The position numbers were made by a program, and so were the translations under genes. The notes under the pieces were generated by a model, which was not told the origin of the DNA, did not search any database, and worked only from the letters and a program-made list of their open reading frames with translations. Positions 1-11,800 of a stretch of 61,350 bases of DNA are shown here, piece by piece; position 1 is the stretch's first letter, and every line of letters starts with the position of its first letter. The stretch spans positions 1 through 61,350 of the forward strand of contig WRJE01000006.1 in the NCBI GenBank assembly GCA_009782385.1. Direction: 5' to 3'. Origin of the DNA: Oscillospiraceae bacterium. GTDB lineage: Bacteria > Bacillota > Clostridia > Oscillospirales > UBA929.

Positions 1-105
1 AGCAAAGATGGTGAAATGACCAAGAAAGACGACCCCGAAACGACTTTAGTTAAACAAAAGTTAAATGAAATTTTAAAGTTGCTGGAACAGTCTTCTAAAA
101 CATAA
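1..105 (+). CDS. C-terminal fragment of an unidentified protein (cut by window edge)
   Basis: An open frame runs from the first base to a TAA at 103-105 and gives 34 residues ending in a Leu/Lys-rich, probably helical tail. The start lies outside the window. A 9-bp-arm hairpin follows 12 bases after the stop, as expected for a gene end. The tail alone does not reveal a function. Confidence 0.5.
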   Translation, partial: SKDGEMTKKDDPETTLVKQKLNEILKLLEQSSKT

Positions 106-117
106 CCTTCCGAAAAA

Positions 118-147
118 GCAGGGCGATCCTTACAGTTTTCGCCCTGC
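118..147 (+). terminator. Hairpin after the partial upstream gene
   Basis: Perfect 9-bp arms (GCAGGGCGA and TCGCCCTGC) flank a 12-base loop just downstream of the stop at 105. There is no clear T-run, so termination is inferred from position. Confidence 0.4.
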
Positions 148-148
148 A

Positions 149-166
149 GGAGAGGGCTCTCCCTAC
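149..166 (-). repeat. Short palindromic GTAGGG element
   Basis: On the minus strand this reads GTAGGG followed by a GGAGAG/CTCTCC palindrome. It is a short copy of the dispersed element family and directly follows the hairpin at 118-147. Confidence 0.55.
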
Positions 167-383
167 ACAACAAACATATCGGTGTCACCTATTACCGCCG
201 CATACACCGTACCGCTTTTGCTTTTCGACTATGTCGAATCTTGCACGGTCGGTCGTGTTGTTGATGAATCCCATTTCACGGTAAGAAAACGGAGCGGGAA
301 CGCTGTTAATCAGTGCCGCATAATTTCTGACCGTTAGAGGAGTGGGGTGGGTGTTGCAATCCCTCTTTTTATTCGTACATAAA

Positions 384-423
384 TACAAAAAATCCGCCCG
401 AACTGAGAAAGTTCAAGCGGATT
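384..423 (-). terminator. Rho-independent terminator of the chemotaxis receptor gene
   Basis: On the minus strand, arms AATCCGC and GCGGATT with an inner GAAC/GTTC stem are followed by a T-run (TTTTTTG). It lies about 40 bases beyond the stop of the receptor gene and fits intrinsic termination well. Confidence 0.75.
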
Positions 424-460
424 ATCGTTATATTCCGGATTTTAAAACAGGGTGCCTATT

Positions 461-2500
461 CTATAATTTAAATTTTGAAATCAAACCTTCTAAAATGCTT
501 GCCTGCGCGTTCATTTCTTCCGACGAAGCTGCGCTTTCTTCCGCTGCCGCCGTATTACTCTGAACAACTTGTGAAACTTGCTCTATACTCGCGTTAAGCA
601 TACTGATTGATGTCGACTGTTCATGTGAGTCATCGGCGATTTTATTGATAATTTCGGTGCTTTTGTTAATACCGCCTACAATTTCTTTTAAAGATTCGGC
701 GGTTTCGGCAGCAATCCCCATTCCGAGATTGGCTTTAGCAACTGAATTTTCGATTAGACCGCTTGTATCTTTTGCGGCTTCCGCACTTTTTGAGGCGAGA
801 TTACGGACTTCCTCGGCGACAACAGCGAAACCTTTTCCGTGCTGACCCGCTCTTGCCGCTTCTACTGCCGCATTCAGAGCGAGAATATTGGTTTGGAAAG
901 CAATGTCATCAATGACCTTAATGACTTTACTGATTTGTTCACTCGCTACATTGATTTCCGTCACCGCCTGAATCATGTGTTCCATTTGCTCGCTTCCTTT
1001 TTCGGCGTTGTTTCTGATTTCGTTGGACATTTCAGCAGCTTCCCTCGCGATTTCGGCGTTTTGAATGGTTTGGACACGAATCTTTTCAATCGAATCAGAA
1101 AGTTCTTGAATGGATTCTGATTGTTCAACAGAACCGCTTGACAGCGTAGAAGAACTTTGCGCGATTTGACCGGAGCTGTTTGAAACTTCACCGGCGGAAA
1201 CATGAATCCCGCTGAACATATTTTTAAGAGTCTCCAGCGTTTTATTCAGTGAAACCGCCATTACATCTGATTCCGAAAGCATTTTTATCTGTATAGTTAA
1301 GTCGCCGTCAGCGATGTGTTCTAAATCATCGGCTATTACGATAATATGGTCAATAAATATTCCGCAATCCCCGATTAATCGTCCGATTTCATCGTCTCTT
1401 TTTGCGAATTCCTCAAATTGCCGCTCTTCTTCGGGCGTGCATTTGATATTACCGGTCAACCCTGCTCTTCTCATAAAGGAAGACAGCGCGGAAATCGAAG
1501 TCCCCATATTTTTCCCGACAAAATAAGAGATAATCAATACAATGGCATAAGCGGCGATAAAGATAATGATAAAACGAATAAGCGAAACTGTAACTCCTGC
1601 GGTGACTTCCTTTACGGGAGCCGCAATGTAAAGCGTATAACCATTCGATAAGGTATGCGTTGCCATTAAGTATTTATCGCCTAAGCTGATTTCAAAAACC
1701 TTATCGTTGTTTTGAGCGGCAGAAATTAACTTTTCACGCTCGCTGTTTCCGAGGTTCTTGATAATATCGCCTGTTTCAAAAAATTCGCCGTAATTGTCTT
1801 TAAGAAGCGCAAATCCCGTGTCATAGACTTTTATGCGCTTTATGATATCCTCTACATAAGCAAGCGATATATCCACACCGACAACACCCGCTTTTTCACC
1901 GTTGATGAGTATCGGCATGGTATAGCTGACCATCGTTATGCCAGTAATATCAAGATATACAGGCGACCAATACGGATTACCGGAGTTATACGCGCCATAA
2001 AACCATTGATAGTCGGGGTCTGTCTCATCATACATCTCGTAGGTAGGCGGATCGTCAACAAGCTCAATGCCGTTATCCGTTTGGCAGTAATAAATTTCCC
2101 CCACATATGGGTATCCCGCTAAATCCGGGTGCGGAACAATATATGCGGATGTTATATAATTAGACTCGCTTATTATATGGCGGATAAAATCACCCATACC
2201 GTCATTCAGATAATCAAGGTAGGACGCGGGGTCTTTTTTATACGCCTCAATGTCAAACCGCACCGTTGTCAGATTCAGAAGACTGTCCGCCGAATACGCC
2301 GCGTCAATGAACTCAAGATTGGAGGATTCCTCCAACTCGAGCAGCTGATACTGAAGGTTCAATTTTGAATGTCTGCCGATTTCGGTAATAATACGGGTCT
2401 GCATATAACCCGCAACACCCCCGGCGACAATTAAAATAATCACACCGACCATAAAGGTAATCTGAGTGGACAGTTTTTTGAAAGTAAACAGTTTTTTCAC
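461..2500 (-). CDS. Methyl-accepting chemotaxis protein with periplasmic dCache-like sensor
   Basis: This 679-residue membrane receptor would sense an extracellular ligand and control CheA. A first transmembrane helix lies at about residues 14-36, followed by an extracellular dCache-like domain to about 300. A second helix is near 305-332, then a HAMP-like linker, then the cytoplasmic signalling domain. The hairpin tip is clear, with the motif [20 protein letters not shown] followed by [15 protein letters not shown]. There is no C-terminal CheR/CheB pentapeptide. The start is GTG, preceded by a purine-rich GGGGGAAAGAAG stretch, and a good promoter lies at 2546-2574. The ligand cannot be told from sequence. 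It appears to be monocistronic. Confidence 0.93.
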   Translation of the reverse strand: MKKLFTFKKLSTQITFMVGVIILIVAGGVAGYMQTRIITEIGRHSKLNLQYQLLELEESSNLEFIDAAYSADSLLNLTTVRFDIEAYKKDPASYLDYLNDGMGDFIRHIISESNYITSAYIVPHPDLAGYPYVGEIYYCQTDNGIELVDDPPTYEMYDETDPDYQWFYGAYNSGNPYWSPVYLDITGITMVSYTMPILINGEKAGVVGVDISLAYVEDIIKRIKVYDTGFALLKDNYGEFFETGDIIKNLGNSEREKLISAAQNNDKVFEISLGDKYLMATHTLSNGYTLYIAAPVKEVTAGVTVSLIRFIIIFIAAYAIVLIISYFVGKNMGTSISALSSFMRRAGLTGNIKCTPEEERQFEEFAKRDDEIGRLIGDCGIFIDHIIVIADDLEHIADGDLTIQIKMLSESDVMAVSLNKTLETLKNMFSGIHVSAGEVSNSSGQIAQSSSTLSSGSVEQSESIQELSDSIEKIRVQTIQNAEIAREAAEMSNEIRNNAEKGSEQMEHMIQAVTEINVASEQISKVIKVIDDIAFQTNILALNAAVEAARAGQHGKGFAVVAEEVRNLASKSAEAAKDTSGLIENSVAKANLGMGIAAETAESLKEIVGGINKSTEIINKIADDSHEQSTSISMLNASIEQVSQVVQSNTAAAEESAASSEEMNAQASILEGLISKFKL

Positions 2501-2545
2501 ACTTCTTTCCCCCTATACCGAATAACTCCGACATTATCTATCAAT

Positions 2546-2574
2546 ATAATATCAAATTATCGCCGTTTAGTCAA
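2546..2574 (-). promoter_or_regulatory. Sigma-A-type promoter of the chemotaxis receptor gene
   Basis: On the minus strand, TTGACT (2569-2574) and TATTAT (2546-2551) are separated by 17 bases, about 45 bases upstream of the GTG start. Confidence 0.65.
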
Positions 2575-2615
2575 TATGCCCCGACTGTAAAAAATGTTTC
2601 GTATTTTCGCCCCCT

Positions 2616-2878
2616 GTAGGGCGCGACACCCTCGGCGCGCCGTGGACACCGCCCCCGCCCCCCAACGGCGGGCGGCATATATGCCGCTCCCTACGAACGC
2701 GGTGGTTTTCTGTAGGGACACCATACATGGTGTCCGCGATAACGAACGCGGTGGTGTCCGTGTCCGCCACAGGCGGACGGGGGGTTGTTACGAACGGGTG
2801 GTTACAAAAACGGTCGGGCATGGAAGCCCGACCCTACGAAAAACGCGGAAACGCGGGCGGACGAACGGCCGCCCCTAC
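2616..2878. repeat. Cluster of palindromic GTAGGG elements between two minus-strand genes
   Basis: The 379-base gap between the surface-protein gene and the receptor gene holds the receptor promoter and at least five elements: 2616-2642 (+), 2667-2694 (-), 2712-2736 (+), 2811-2837 (-) and 2854-2878 (-). A partial copy lies near 2748-2781. Stem sequences differ, but each element starts with GTAGGG in its own orientation and folds back on itself. The copy at 2854-2878 comes directly after the stop codon of the giant surface-protein gene and could end its transcript. Confidence 0.8.
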
Positions 2879-2879
2879 G

Positions 2880-5800
2880 TTATTTTTTGGTGAATTTGAA
2901 TTTTTTGCGCCGCACAAGAAATACAGGTAATCCGGCGATTATTGCCAAACGAACAGCATCCAAAGCATCCTTAGCGGCATCAATATCACCTTGCGTTGAA
3001 TAAATACTATCTCTTGCATCTTCCACGGCATCCTGTAGACTTGTCAAGCTCGCGTGGGCTACTGCTGCTAAGTCAGGATACAATGCTTCCGCTTCGGCGA
3101 TAGCGGCCTCCAGACCGGAATAATCTAAGACTACACAAACACACGGCTCTTCAAGGCAGTCTGGGCAAACAACGACTGCGCCGCCGCCTGTATCAAGCAC
3201 GAGATTGCCGATTGCGTCTTGGACAACAGTCACGGCATAGTTTATATCATCTTGGTCTGCTATGCCCGCATAGCTGTCAGATATTACACCATTTGCAGTA
3301 TCCACGGCATCCATCAAATTAGCCCAACTGTCGGTGGTATAGTCGTTTTCGTCAAGCTCATCACGCACATACTCAAGAATGTCATACAGTTCTTCATAGT
3401 CGATGGGTTCTGGCGATGGGGCGGAGTGGCTGTTGTAAACAACATCAACAACACCAATCTCGATACAATTATCAAAACCGCCGCTGCCTTCGTTAGTAGT
3501 GATTTTTTCAACGTAATTGTCGCCGATTATGCTTGCATTTGATATAGCGCAGTTATCAATCGTGCCGCCATTCAGTCCCGCGATGCCGCCGACATAGTCG
3601 TTACCTTCAATCTTTACATTTAATATGCCGCAATTTTCAATGCTGCCGGAGTTACTTCCCGCGATACCGCCGACATTGGTTGCGCCTTTAATTGTGCTTG
3701 AGGTATCTTGTATATTGCAGTTGGAAATAGTTCCGGAGTTACTTCCCGCGATACCGCCTGTGGATACACCAACGCCTGTAATATCAATACCTGTGCCGCC
3801 CGGATTGCCAATCACATTACAGCTATCAATAGTTCCGTTGTTGTTATATCCGACAATCGTGCCGACCCTGTCCCGTCCTAAAATGTCTACAATGGGTCTT
3901 AGCTCAATATTCTTAATTTCACCGTCATTTACACTAAACAACCCAATGTCATCAACACCTGCGGCACTTATCGTCACATTACTTATCTCAAACCCGCCGC
4001 CGTCAAATGTCCCCTCGAACGTCCCCGTTACGATTGAGTTAGTTAACGTGATTCCGTCAAAGTCAAGGTCGCGCTCTTGGTTGAATGTGATGTCCTCCGT
4101 TCCACTGCCGCCTACCCCTTGCAGCTTGCTGATGTTCATCATCTGCACGGGTGTGCGGATGGAGAATGTTTCGGGTGTTGATGGTGTTGGTGTTAACGGT
4201 GATGTTGTGTCTTTAGTATATACGGCTTTCGCGAAATTCGGGTGATATTGGCCTATTGGGCTGCCTTCGTCATCATTAACCGTCACTAAGTTTAAGTTTG
4301 AAGCAGCGGTAGTCGTATCCTGCTCATACTTTATGTGCAGATAGAAGCCGTTCCCCAAGTCTTCGCCGCCTGTCGTGGTGTTCAGCACACCGTAGCCGCT
4401 TCCCAAAATCGCTTTCGCGTCGTCCAATCCGGACAAGGCAGACGGCAAGCTGACTGTTCCGGCGTATAAGCCGTAACCGTCCGCGTACTCCTCGTAGTAT
4501 ACAAGCGTGTCGGACGCATGGACAGTCACCGTTATCTTTTTAGTATCTGACGACAACTCAAAGCTCTCGATTTCCGCGCCCGCTTTTGTCGCGGTCAGCG
4601 TGATTCGATAATAGAACTCAAATTCGCCGCTCGCGCCCGGTTTGGGCGTAAACTCGATTCTGTTGGTTGCCCTGCGTAAAATTGCCGTATAATCATCGTT
4701 GTCGATGAAATAGTCGCCGTCAATTTGTGCTGTAACCAAAGTTCCGCCGCTGTCGTACAATCTTACTACAGGCGTTACGTCATAGTTGTCATCGGCATAC
4801 CTAAGCGCGAAGTTACTGTTTCTCGTTATATTGAGTACGCTCGTTCCGCCGCTTACCTCAAATTCATCGTCCTGCGTTTTAACGCTGATACCGACCACCG
4901 CCTGCGGGAAACTCAGCATAACGTCTAACGCTTCGTCAACGCTTCCGTCATCGTTGAGCTTTGTATACAGATACCTGTAGTCGGCGGCGTAATGGGTAAA
5001 TGAAACGCCGTAACCGTTACCCACATACTCTATCCTATAGTCATAATCAATAGAGTAAATGTGTGTTCCGGACTTTTCACCCAAGCCGACATTTCTAATC
5101 GTTATGCGATTACCGCCGCTCGTGGTGGTCTGCGTATAATCAGTACCCGGATTCAAGGTTTGTGTGGATTCTCCCGGCAACCCCTTGTTAATTGTGCGGG
5201 TTATGCCGCCGGATGCCAACTGGAATCCGGGGGGAAGCATGATGTCGATAAGTCCCGTTGTGTCAATGCTCTTGCGGAGTGCCTCTCCTTCCAAGTTGTT
5301 TGAAACTGTCAATGACACATCGAACGGCCCGTCGATAAGCGTACCGTCACCGGTTGTTATTGTTTTATTAAGTTTAATCGGGTCGATGAAAATCTGCACA
5401 TCCTCGGCTGAACCGTTCCTTCTGCGGTATACTTCAAAATTGTATGCGTCAAGTTTGAAATCGCTCTTATCCTGCAAGTAGGTGACAACGGCTTGGTTTC
5501 TGAAATAATACAGCAGGGTAGAAATATCGCTGTTGCTCGATAACTCTTCGAGTACCTTTATCTTAAATGTTACTATAAGGCTCTGCCCCATGGTAAGTCT
5601 TGTGCTTGGGTTCAGCGTTATTGTAACCTCGCCGTTATTATAGCCCGCCGATTGAATCGAGCCAAGGCTGACCGTTGCGCTCCCGTTGACATATTCGATA
5701 TATTCGCTGAACGGTGTAATTTGGTCGATTATCACGATACCGTCCGCCGCGATTTCGCCCCAGCTCTGCACATGAAGCTCAACCGTCAATTCATCTCCCG

Positions 5801-8800
5801 GCTTGACAAACTTAATGTTTTCCGCGCCGTCTCTGATATACTTGTTGATTGAAAGGAACGCGCCGGATTTGAAAGACACGCCGTCAAGGTAGTTACCGAC
5901 ATTTACGCGGGTCGGACCCGACCTTGACTGGAACGCAAACTCTGTCTGTGTCTGTCCCGCCGGAACGGTGTATTCGCCGTAGAAATGCTTCCAACCGTAT
6001 TCAATACCCCAATACCCGATGACGTTATTTCTCGCGTCTGCCAACCAAGTCCATGTGCCTGATTCGTACTGCGCCTGCGTCATGCCGCCCAGAGGAATGT
6101 TGGTGTTACTTCCGGTAGCGGTGTTGGTAAGATTGGCGGTTGACCAGAACGTTATGCCGTATCCGGTGCGCGTTCCGCCGTTGGTGGCGGTGGTAGTGGT
6201 CGCGCCGACCCATACATCGTAGAGGTAAACCGTTCCGGTTGGGATGTTCTGGGTTACCGTATGACCGAGCGGCTGTACATAACTTCTGCCGCGATGATAA
6301 CTCAAATCATACGGACCGCCGCTTGTGTTTCCGGTTGGATAACCTTGCGTTGACGCGCCGTATCTGACGGTATTCCACGCAATCGGATTGAGAATCAACC
6401 CGGCGGTATTGCCCATGTTTGCGGTGTTATTAAGATTGCCTACATTAGCCGTTGTTCCGTTGTGTGTCGGCTGTGAGCGCGGGGATTCGCAGGGGCGAAT
6501 CATTACCATCCGGCTATCACGCTCTATCGCGTATGCCTCATTTTCAAGAATGTTCACAGAGTCAACATAAGTTGGCTCGTTCTCATCAACACGCGAGAGA
6601 TAGAAGTGCAGCCTGTCTCCCCCACCATCGGGAGGTCTTTGAGCGGCAATCATCCAATCCGGCATACCCACCGTAGTTTCAGTGCCTGCAGAAGGATTAA
6701 AACCGTTGGTGGCGTGGTAGAACGAATAGTAGAACTGCGCTCCGGGGGTAGACGGCAGAACTTGATATAAAGTTCCCGGAGATTCGGCATTAAGCTCCGC
6801 GTAACGGAATGGCGAATTGCGAACGTTAGTAGTCGCGTTAACCGCGTTTCTCGCCCTGTTCTGTCCAAGATAATTAGTACGCATAAAAGCGTTTGAAGTA
6901 TTCGGCTCTTGCAACTCAATAATACGCCATCTGGGTACGCTACTTGGATTAGAATAGCTATATGGAGCTCTAAAATCACCTGTTCCATTCTGATTCGGAC
7001 CCGGGCGGTGTTCCGGCATATAGTAACCGTTCGTATCCGGATTGAAGAGCGCGGGGTCTACCGGGCGCGTGTACCACCCGCTGATTGCGCTCATATCTAT
7101 GCTGAACCATTGCGTACTCATATGCTGATAAGGCGGTATTAAAATGTTGTCCACGCCGCCTTGGGTTGCCGATGGGTTTGTCGGGAGCGTGTATCCGGGC
7201 GGTATAGTTACATGAGTAGGTGCAGGCACAGGCGGTATAATTAAATCATCAGTAAAATCGCCGTTTACAAAGTTCGGCGCGTCGGCTCTTTCAGACGTTA
7301 GGAAAGTTTTCTCCCAATCATCGCGGTCTAACTGGTCGGGGCGTATCGGGCTGCCGACCTCCGGCCATCTAACCGGAACAGTCCACCAGTCTTTGGAATC
7401 GGAGGAAGACGAGCCTTTAAGAGCGGGGTACGGGTACGGGTCTCTTCCGCCCGGCTGATGCCATAACCCGTCATTCATCAGCTCATTCGCGCCATAAGCG
7501 GTCGCCAACCATTCCAAGTATAAAAACTTAGTCGATGTGCCTTTACCCTGCTCACTCGGCGGGAACATTATGCGGTCTTGCGTCCCGTCGTCATAAGTGC
7601 CGGAGTTATATCTTTTTTCCGTCCAAGTTGTCCCCTCGTTTAAGGAGTAACTGCTGCCGGAGAGGTAGTAGTTGTCTTTTACGTTAGTGAAACTGCCGCT
7701 CCGCACAATCGGGTAGAGTTCCATTGCCGTCACGCCATCGGTTACAATCTCCCCTCCCGGACCCGGCGCGGGAGCGAGATAGAACGAGCGGGTAACCGTG
7801 CCGCTGTTTTCGCCGACAATGCCGCCGCCGTCAGCGGAAATGGGGATAGCTGTTATATCAGCCACCGACAGGAAGAAGACATCTTCAACCGTGCCGCTGT
7901 TCAGTCCCGCAATGCCGCCCGTGCTGTTGCCCGTGCCGTTAACAGTCGAGTATAACACGGCGGAAGTGCCTACAGTTCCTTTGTTTTCACCCGCAATGCC
8001 GCCGACATTGGTTGTGCCTTTAACATCGACTTTCAAGTTTATATCGGCGGGGTCGCCGGCCATGCTGTTGGTTATCTCGCCGTTGTTCAGCCCGGCAATA
8101 CCGCCCGTGTTTTCGCCCGTGCCTGTAACGGTTGATTTTGCCACTTGGCAATTATCAATACTTCCATCATCCTCGACACTACCCGCAATACCGCCGACAT
8201 TTTTGCCGCCTTTTACGGTTGTATCATCCGTCACTTGGCAATCTTCAATACTGTCCTTGACACTACCCGCGATACCGCCGACATTGTCTTTGCCGTCTAT
8301 CGTGGAATCTTCAACCTTAGAATCTTCTATTTTGTTGGCTTTACCCGCAATGCCTCCGGCATTCTCGCCCGTGCCTGTTACTGTCGCGCCTGTAATCGTC
8401 AAACCGGAAATATCGTTTGCCGCACCCGCGAAGCCGCCGACATTATCAACGCCCGTGACTGACGGAGAGGTAAATACCATGTCATCAATATTGATTTCGC
8501 CCTTGTCCTCACCGACAAAGCCGCCGATGTTGTTCGTGCCTTTTACCTCGGCGTTGGTGACGCTTACACCCTCGGCATTGATAACGCCGCTTTCGGCGTT
8601 TTTGCCGACAAAGCCGCCGACATTATCTTTGCCCGTGACTGTCGGGGCGGTAAATGTCATACCGTCTATCGTGATTTCGCCCGTGTTCTCACCGACAAAG
8701 CCGCCTATGTTGCTGCCAGTGCCTGTGACGTTGATTGCGTCAATCGTTACGGTTTCAATCCTCCCGCTGTTTATACCCGCGACAGTGCCGATGTTGTCAA

Positions 8801-11800
8801 CGCCTGTTGGACTAACGGCTGTTATAGTTATTTCGCTTATCTCGCCCGCGTTATTACCCGCAACGCCGCCGACATTGTTACCGCCTGTTAAGGTGATATT
8901 ATCTATATCGCAGAGCGTTATTTCGCCGCCGCTTCCGTTTAATCCCACTATACCGCCGATGATGTCGCCTGTAACCTCGGAATCTCTTACTATAACATCG
9001 GATATAGTGCCGCTGTTAGTACCCGCCGCAAGCCCGATACGGTTACTGCCGCTGAGGGTTACGTCTGTTACTTCACAGCCTGTAATTTCGCTGTTGTTTC
9101 GACCCGCTATGCCGCCGATGTCGTCTGTTCCGTTGATTTCTGTGTCTGTAACCTCACATTTTTCTATTTTGCCGTTGTTCACGCCGGCTATGCCGCCGAT
9201 GTCGTTACCGCCGCTGATTTTTACATTTGTTACCGCGCTGTTTTGGATTGTGCCGCCGTTTGTTCCCGCTATTCCGTTTCCGTTGATGATTGTTGAGTTT
9301 GCCAGAACTAGGCTTTCTATAGTTCCCCCGTTGTTTTCAAACAGCCCTTTATCGGCCTTTGTTACCCCTTGGATATTGTGTTCATAGCCGTTATAGTTGC
9401 CTGTAAACGTACCCGTCACTATGCCGCCCGACCCGCTTTCCACTCTGTTCAGCGGGGTTGCCGTGCCGCTTACGTCCGTACCGCCCGTGAATGTCGCGGT
9501 CAGCGAGTAATCGGTGAAGTCAAGTGTCAGTGCTTGGTTGTAGTCCAAGTCAAGCGCGTTGCTGATGTTCTTAAAGTGGCGCGGTGAGCGGATTTGGTAC
9601 GAATCCGGCAACGGATTCGGGATGTCGTCAACTATCTGTTTCGGGAACAGCGGATTGAAGAACTTCGCGTAGTCATCCGCCATGTCTTCGGCTTCCACCT
9701 TAAACTCGATGAACAGGTCGCCGCTCGCAAGCGGCTCTAAGAAGTCGTTCTTAAAGAATACCGCGATTCTCGTTTGCACTTCTGTGCCGTCACCCGGGTC
9801 ATATGTGTATTTTACAAGTGACTGGATTGAGTTCTCAATGCCGCCCATGGTATTGCTCCATGTGGAGCTCGGGGCAGCCGTATCCATATCTCTAATTGTC
9901 AGTCTGCCGGACGACGCGCCGATAACCAAGTCGATATAACCCTCTGTCAGTTCATCGTCTATGATGAAATCAAGCACATAGCCGTCATTTATAACCGTTT
10001 TGTCGTTGCGTAGGGTGTTGAACGGTCCGACAGGATCGCCTTCTTCATCGTATTCTTCATCGCCCCAATAGCCCACAGAGTTATCATCATACAGCTCGTA
10101 ATAGAGCAGTTCGATGGAGTTGAGAATCAGGCGGATGTTCATTTCCTTGATGTCTTCCCAACCGATGAAATTGTCAAACGGATTGCTCACCAATACCGGA
10201 TACGGGTAATCCTCGTAGGTGTTCAGTCCTTCGGTCGCGTCATAGTTGTCCGCGCGAGAACCTTTCGCGAACACGCCGCCAAGCGGGTTATCGCGCAATA
10301 CTTCTTTGGATACCGAACCGTCTCCGTCACAGCCGTTGGCGATAAAGAAGTTTGTGCCGTCATAAGCTCCGCTACCCGCTATGCCGCCGTAGCTTGATTC
10401 ATAAGTGCCTACATGGTTTGTGGCATAGGTGCCGCTCAATGTGCCGCTGTTAACACCGACTATGCCGCCCGCCGTCACGCTTCCCGCGCCTGAGAGCGGG
10501 TCATACGACAGCAGACCCTCATTTTCCGGCGTAAGGGAAACGTCTGACACCACCACACGCGCGTTATTGAAGCTGTTGGAGATTGTGCCGCTATTTGTAC
10601 CCGCGAGACCGCCGACATTGCCGCTGTTTGTTGTTATCCAACCGAAGCCGCCCGCGCTGTTCGTGCTTTCATGCGCGTTATAGAAGCCCGCGTTGAATGA
10701 TTCGCTGAGTATGCCGCCCGTTGTAATCTCACCGACCAAGCCGCCCGCGTTCGCGCCGCCGCCTGTCACTTCGATGTTGCTCCAGCTTTTAGACAGCTCT
10801 ATCGTGCCGCCGTTCAGCCTTCCCGCCAAGCCGCCGACATTCGAGTTTGCGGCATTTTTAGCTTCGACAATCCCTTGGAATGCGGTGACATCACTCGCCG
10901 TGCCGCCTGTCATTAAGCCGATACCCGCGCTGATGTTACCGATACCCGAAACATTTACAAGAGCGTTTTCGGTCAGTATCTTCAGAGCCGCGCTGTTGTC
11001 CATAAAGCCGACAGCCGCGCCGACATTACCGCCGCCATTCGCGGTAATCACGGGGTAATAGATTGAAACATCCTCAATACCGCCGCCCTCAGATTTACCG
11101 ATACCCGCGCTTATAGCTCCGCCGCCGTCCGCGTTGACCTCGGCGTTGTGAACCTTTATATTACGCGCCGTGCCGCCGAGCATATCACCTATCGCCGCGC
11201 CGACAGTTTCAGCAACAGGCGCGTTGATTATCAGTCCCAAACTTGTATATTCAGTATCGGCGGTAATGTTATAGATTTCAGTGTTTTCCGCGCGACCTAT
11301 AACCGCGCTGACGTTGCCGAGAGCCGCCGCGCTGACATTCGCGCCGCGTACCAATATATCACGCGCCGAGCCGCCCGTCATTTCTCCCGCGGCCGCTCCG
11401 ATGATTCCGTTACCCGTTGCCTCAATTACCGCGTCATATATCCATATGCTTCTGATGTCCGCGTCTGTCGTTTCACCCGCCAACGCGGACACATTACCGC
11501 CTACAGCGGTTATTTGAGGTCTGTACAGCGACAGCTCTCTAATGTTGCCGCCCCGCAGAACGTTGCCGAACAAGCCGACCCTGTACTGCGGCACACGCGC
11601 ATCGTTTATGCGAAGGTCGTTTATTCTGTAGCTGTTATCCCCGGCTTTGCCGCCCGCGTAATAGTTGCCCGAGAAGTTCTCGATTGGGTCGAAGTTGGTT
11701 ATCTCGTTATAGTAGAGCTGCATATCAATGTCAGCCGTCTGCCTAAAGTTCTCGCCCGGTCGGTAACGCACGTTGTTCAAGTGACGCGCGGATGTTACCT

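Noticed and set aside
185-388. Minus-strand frame of 67 codons after the chemotaxis receptor
   Set aside because: It starts at a TTG inside the receptor's terminator and has no RBS. The C-terminal part looks somewhat protein-like, so a gene remnant cannot be excluded, but support is too weak.
2616-2878. Regularly spaced repeats that could suggest a CRISPR array
   Set aside because: Units differ in orientation and stem sequence, spacing is irregular, and there are no unique spacers of constant length or cas genes.
7798-9387. Long plus-strand open frame (529 codons) opposite the surface-protein gene
   Set aside because: It is antisense to the GLUG repeat region; its repetitive Pro/Ser/Leu composition simply mirrors the repeat codons, and there is no RBS or promoter.
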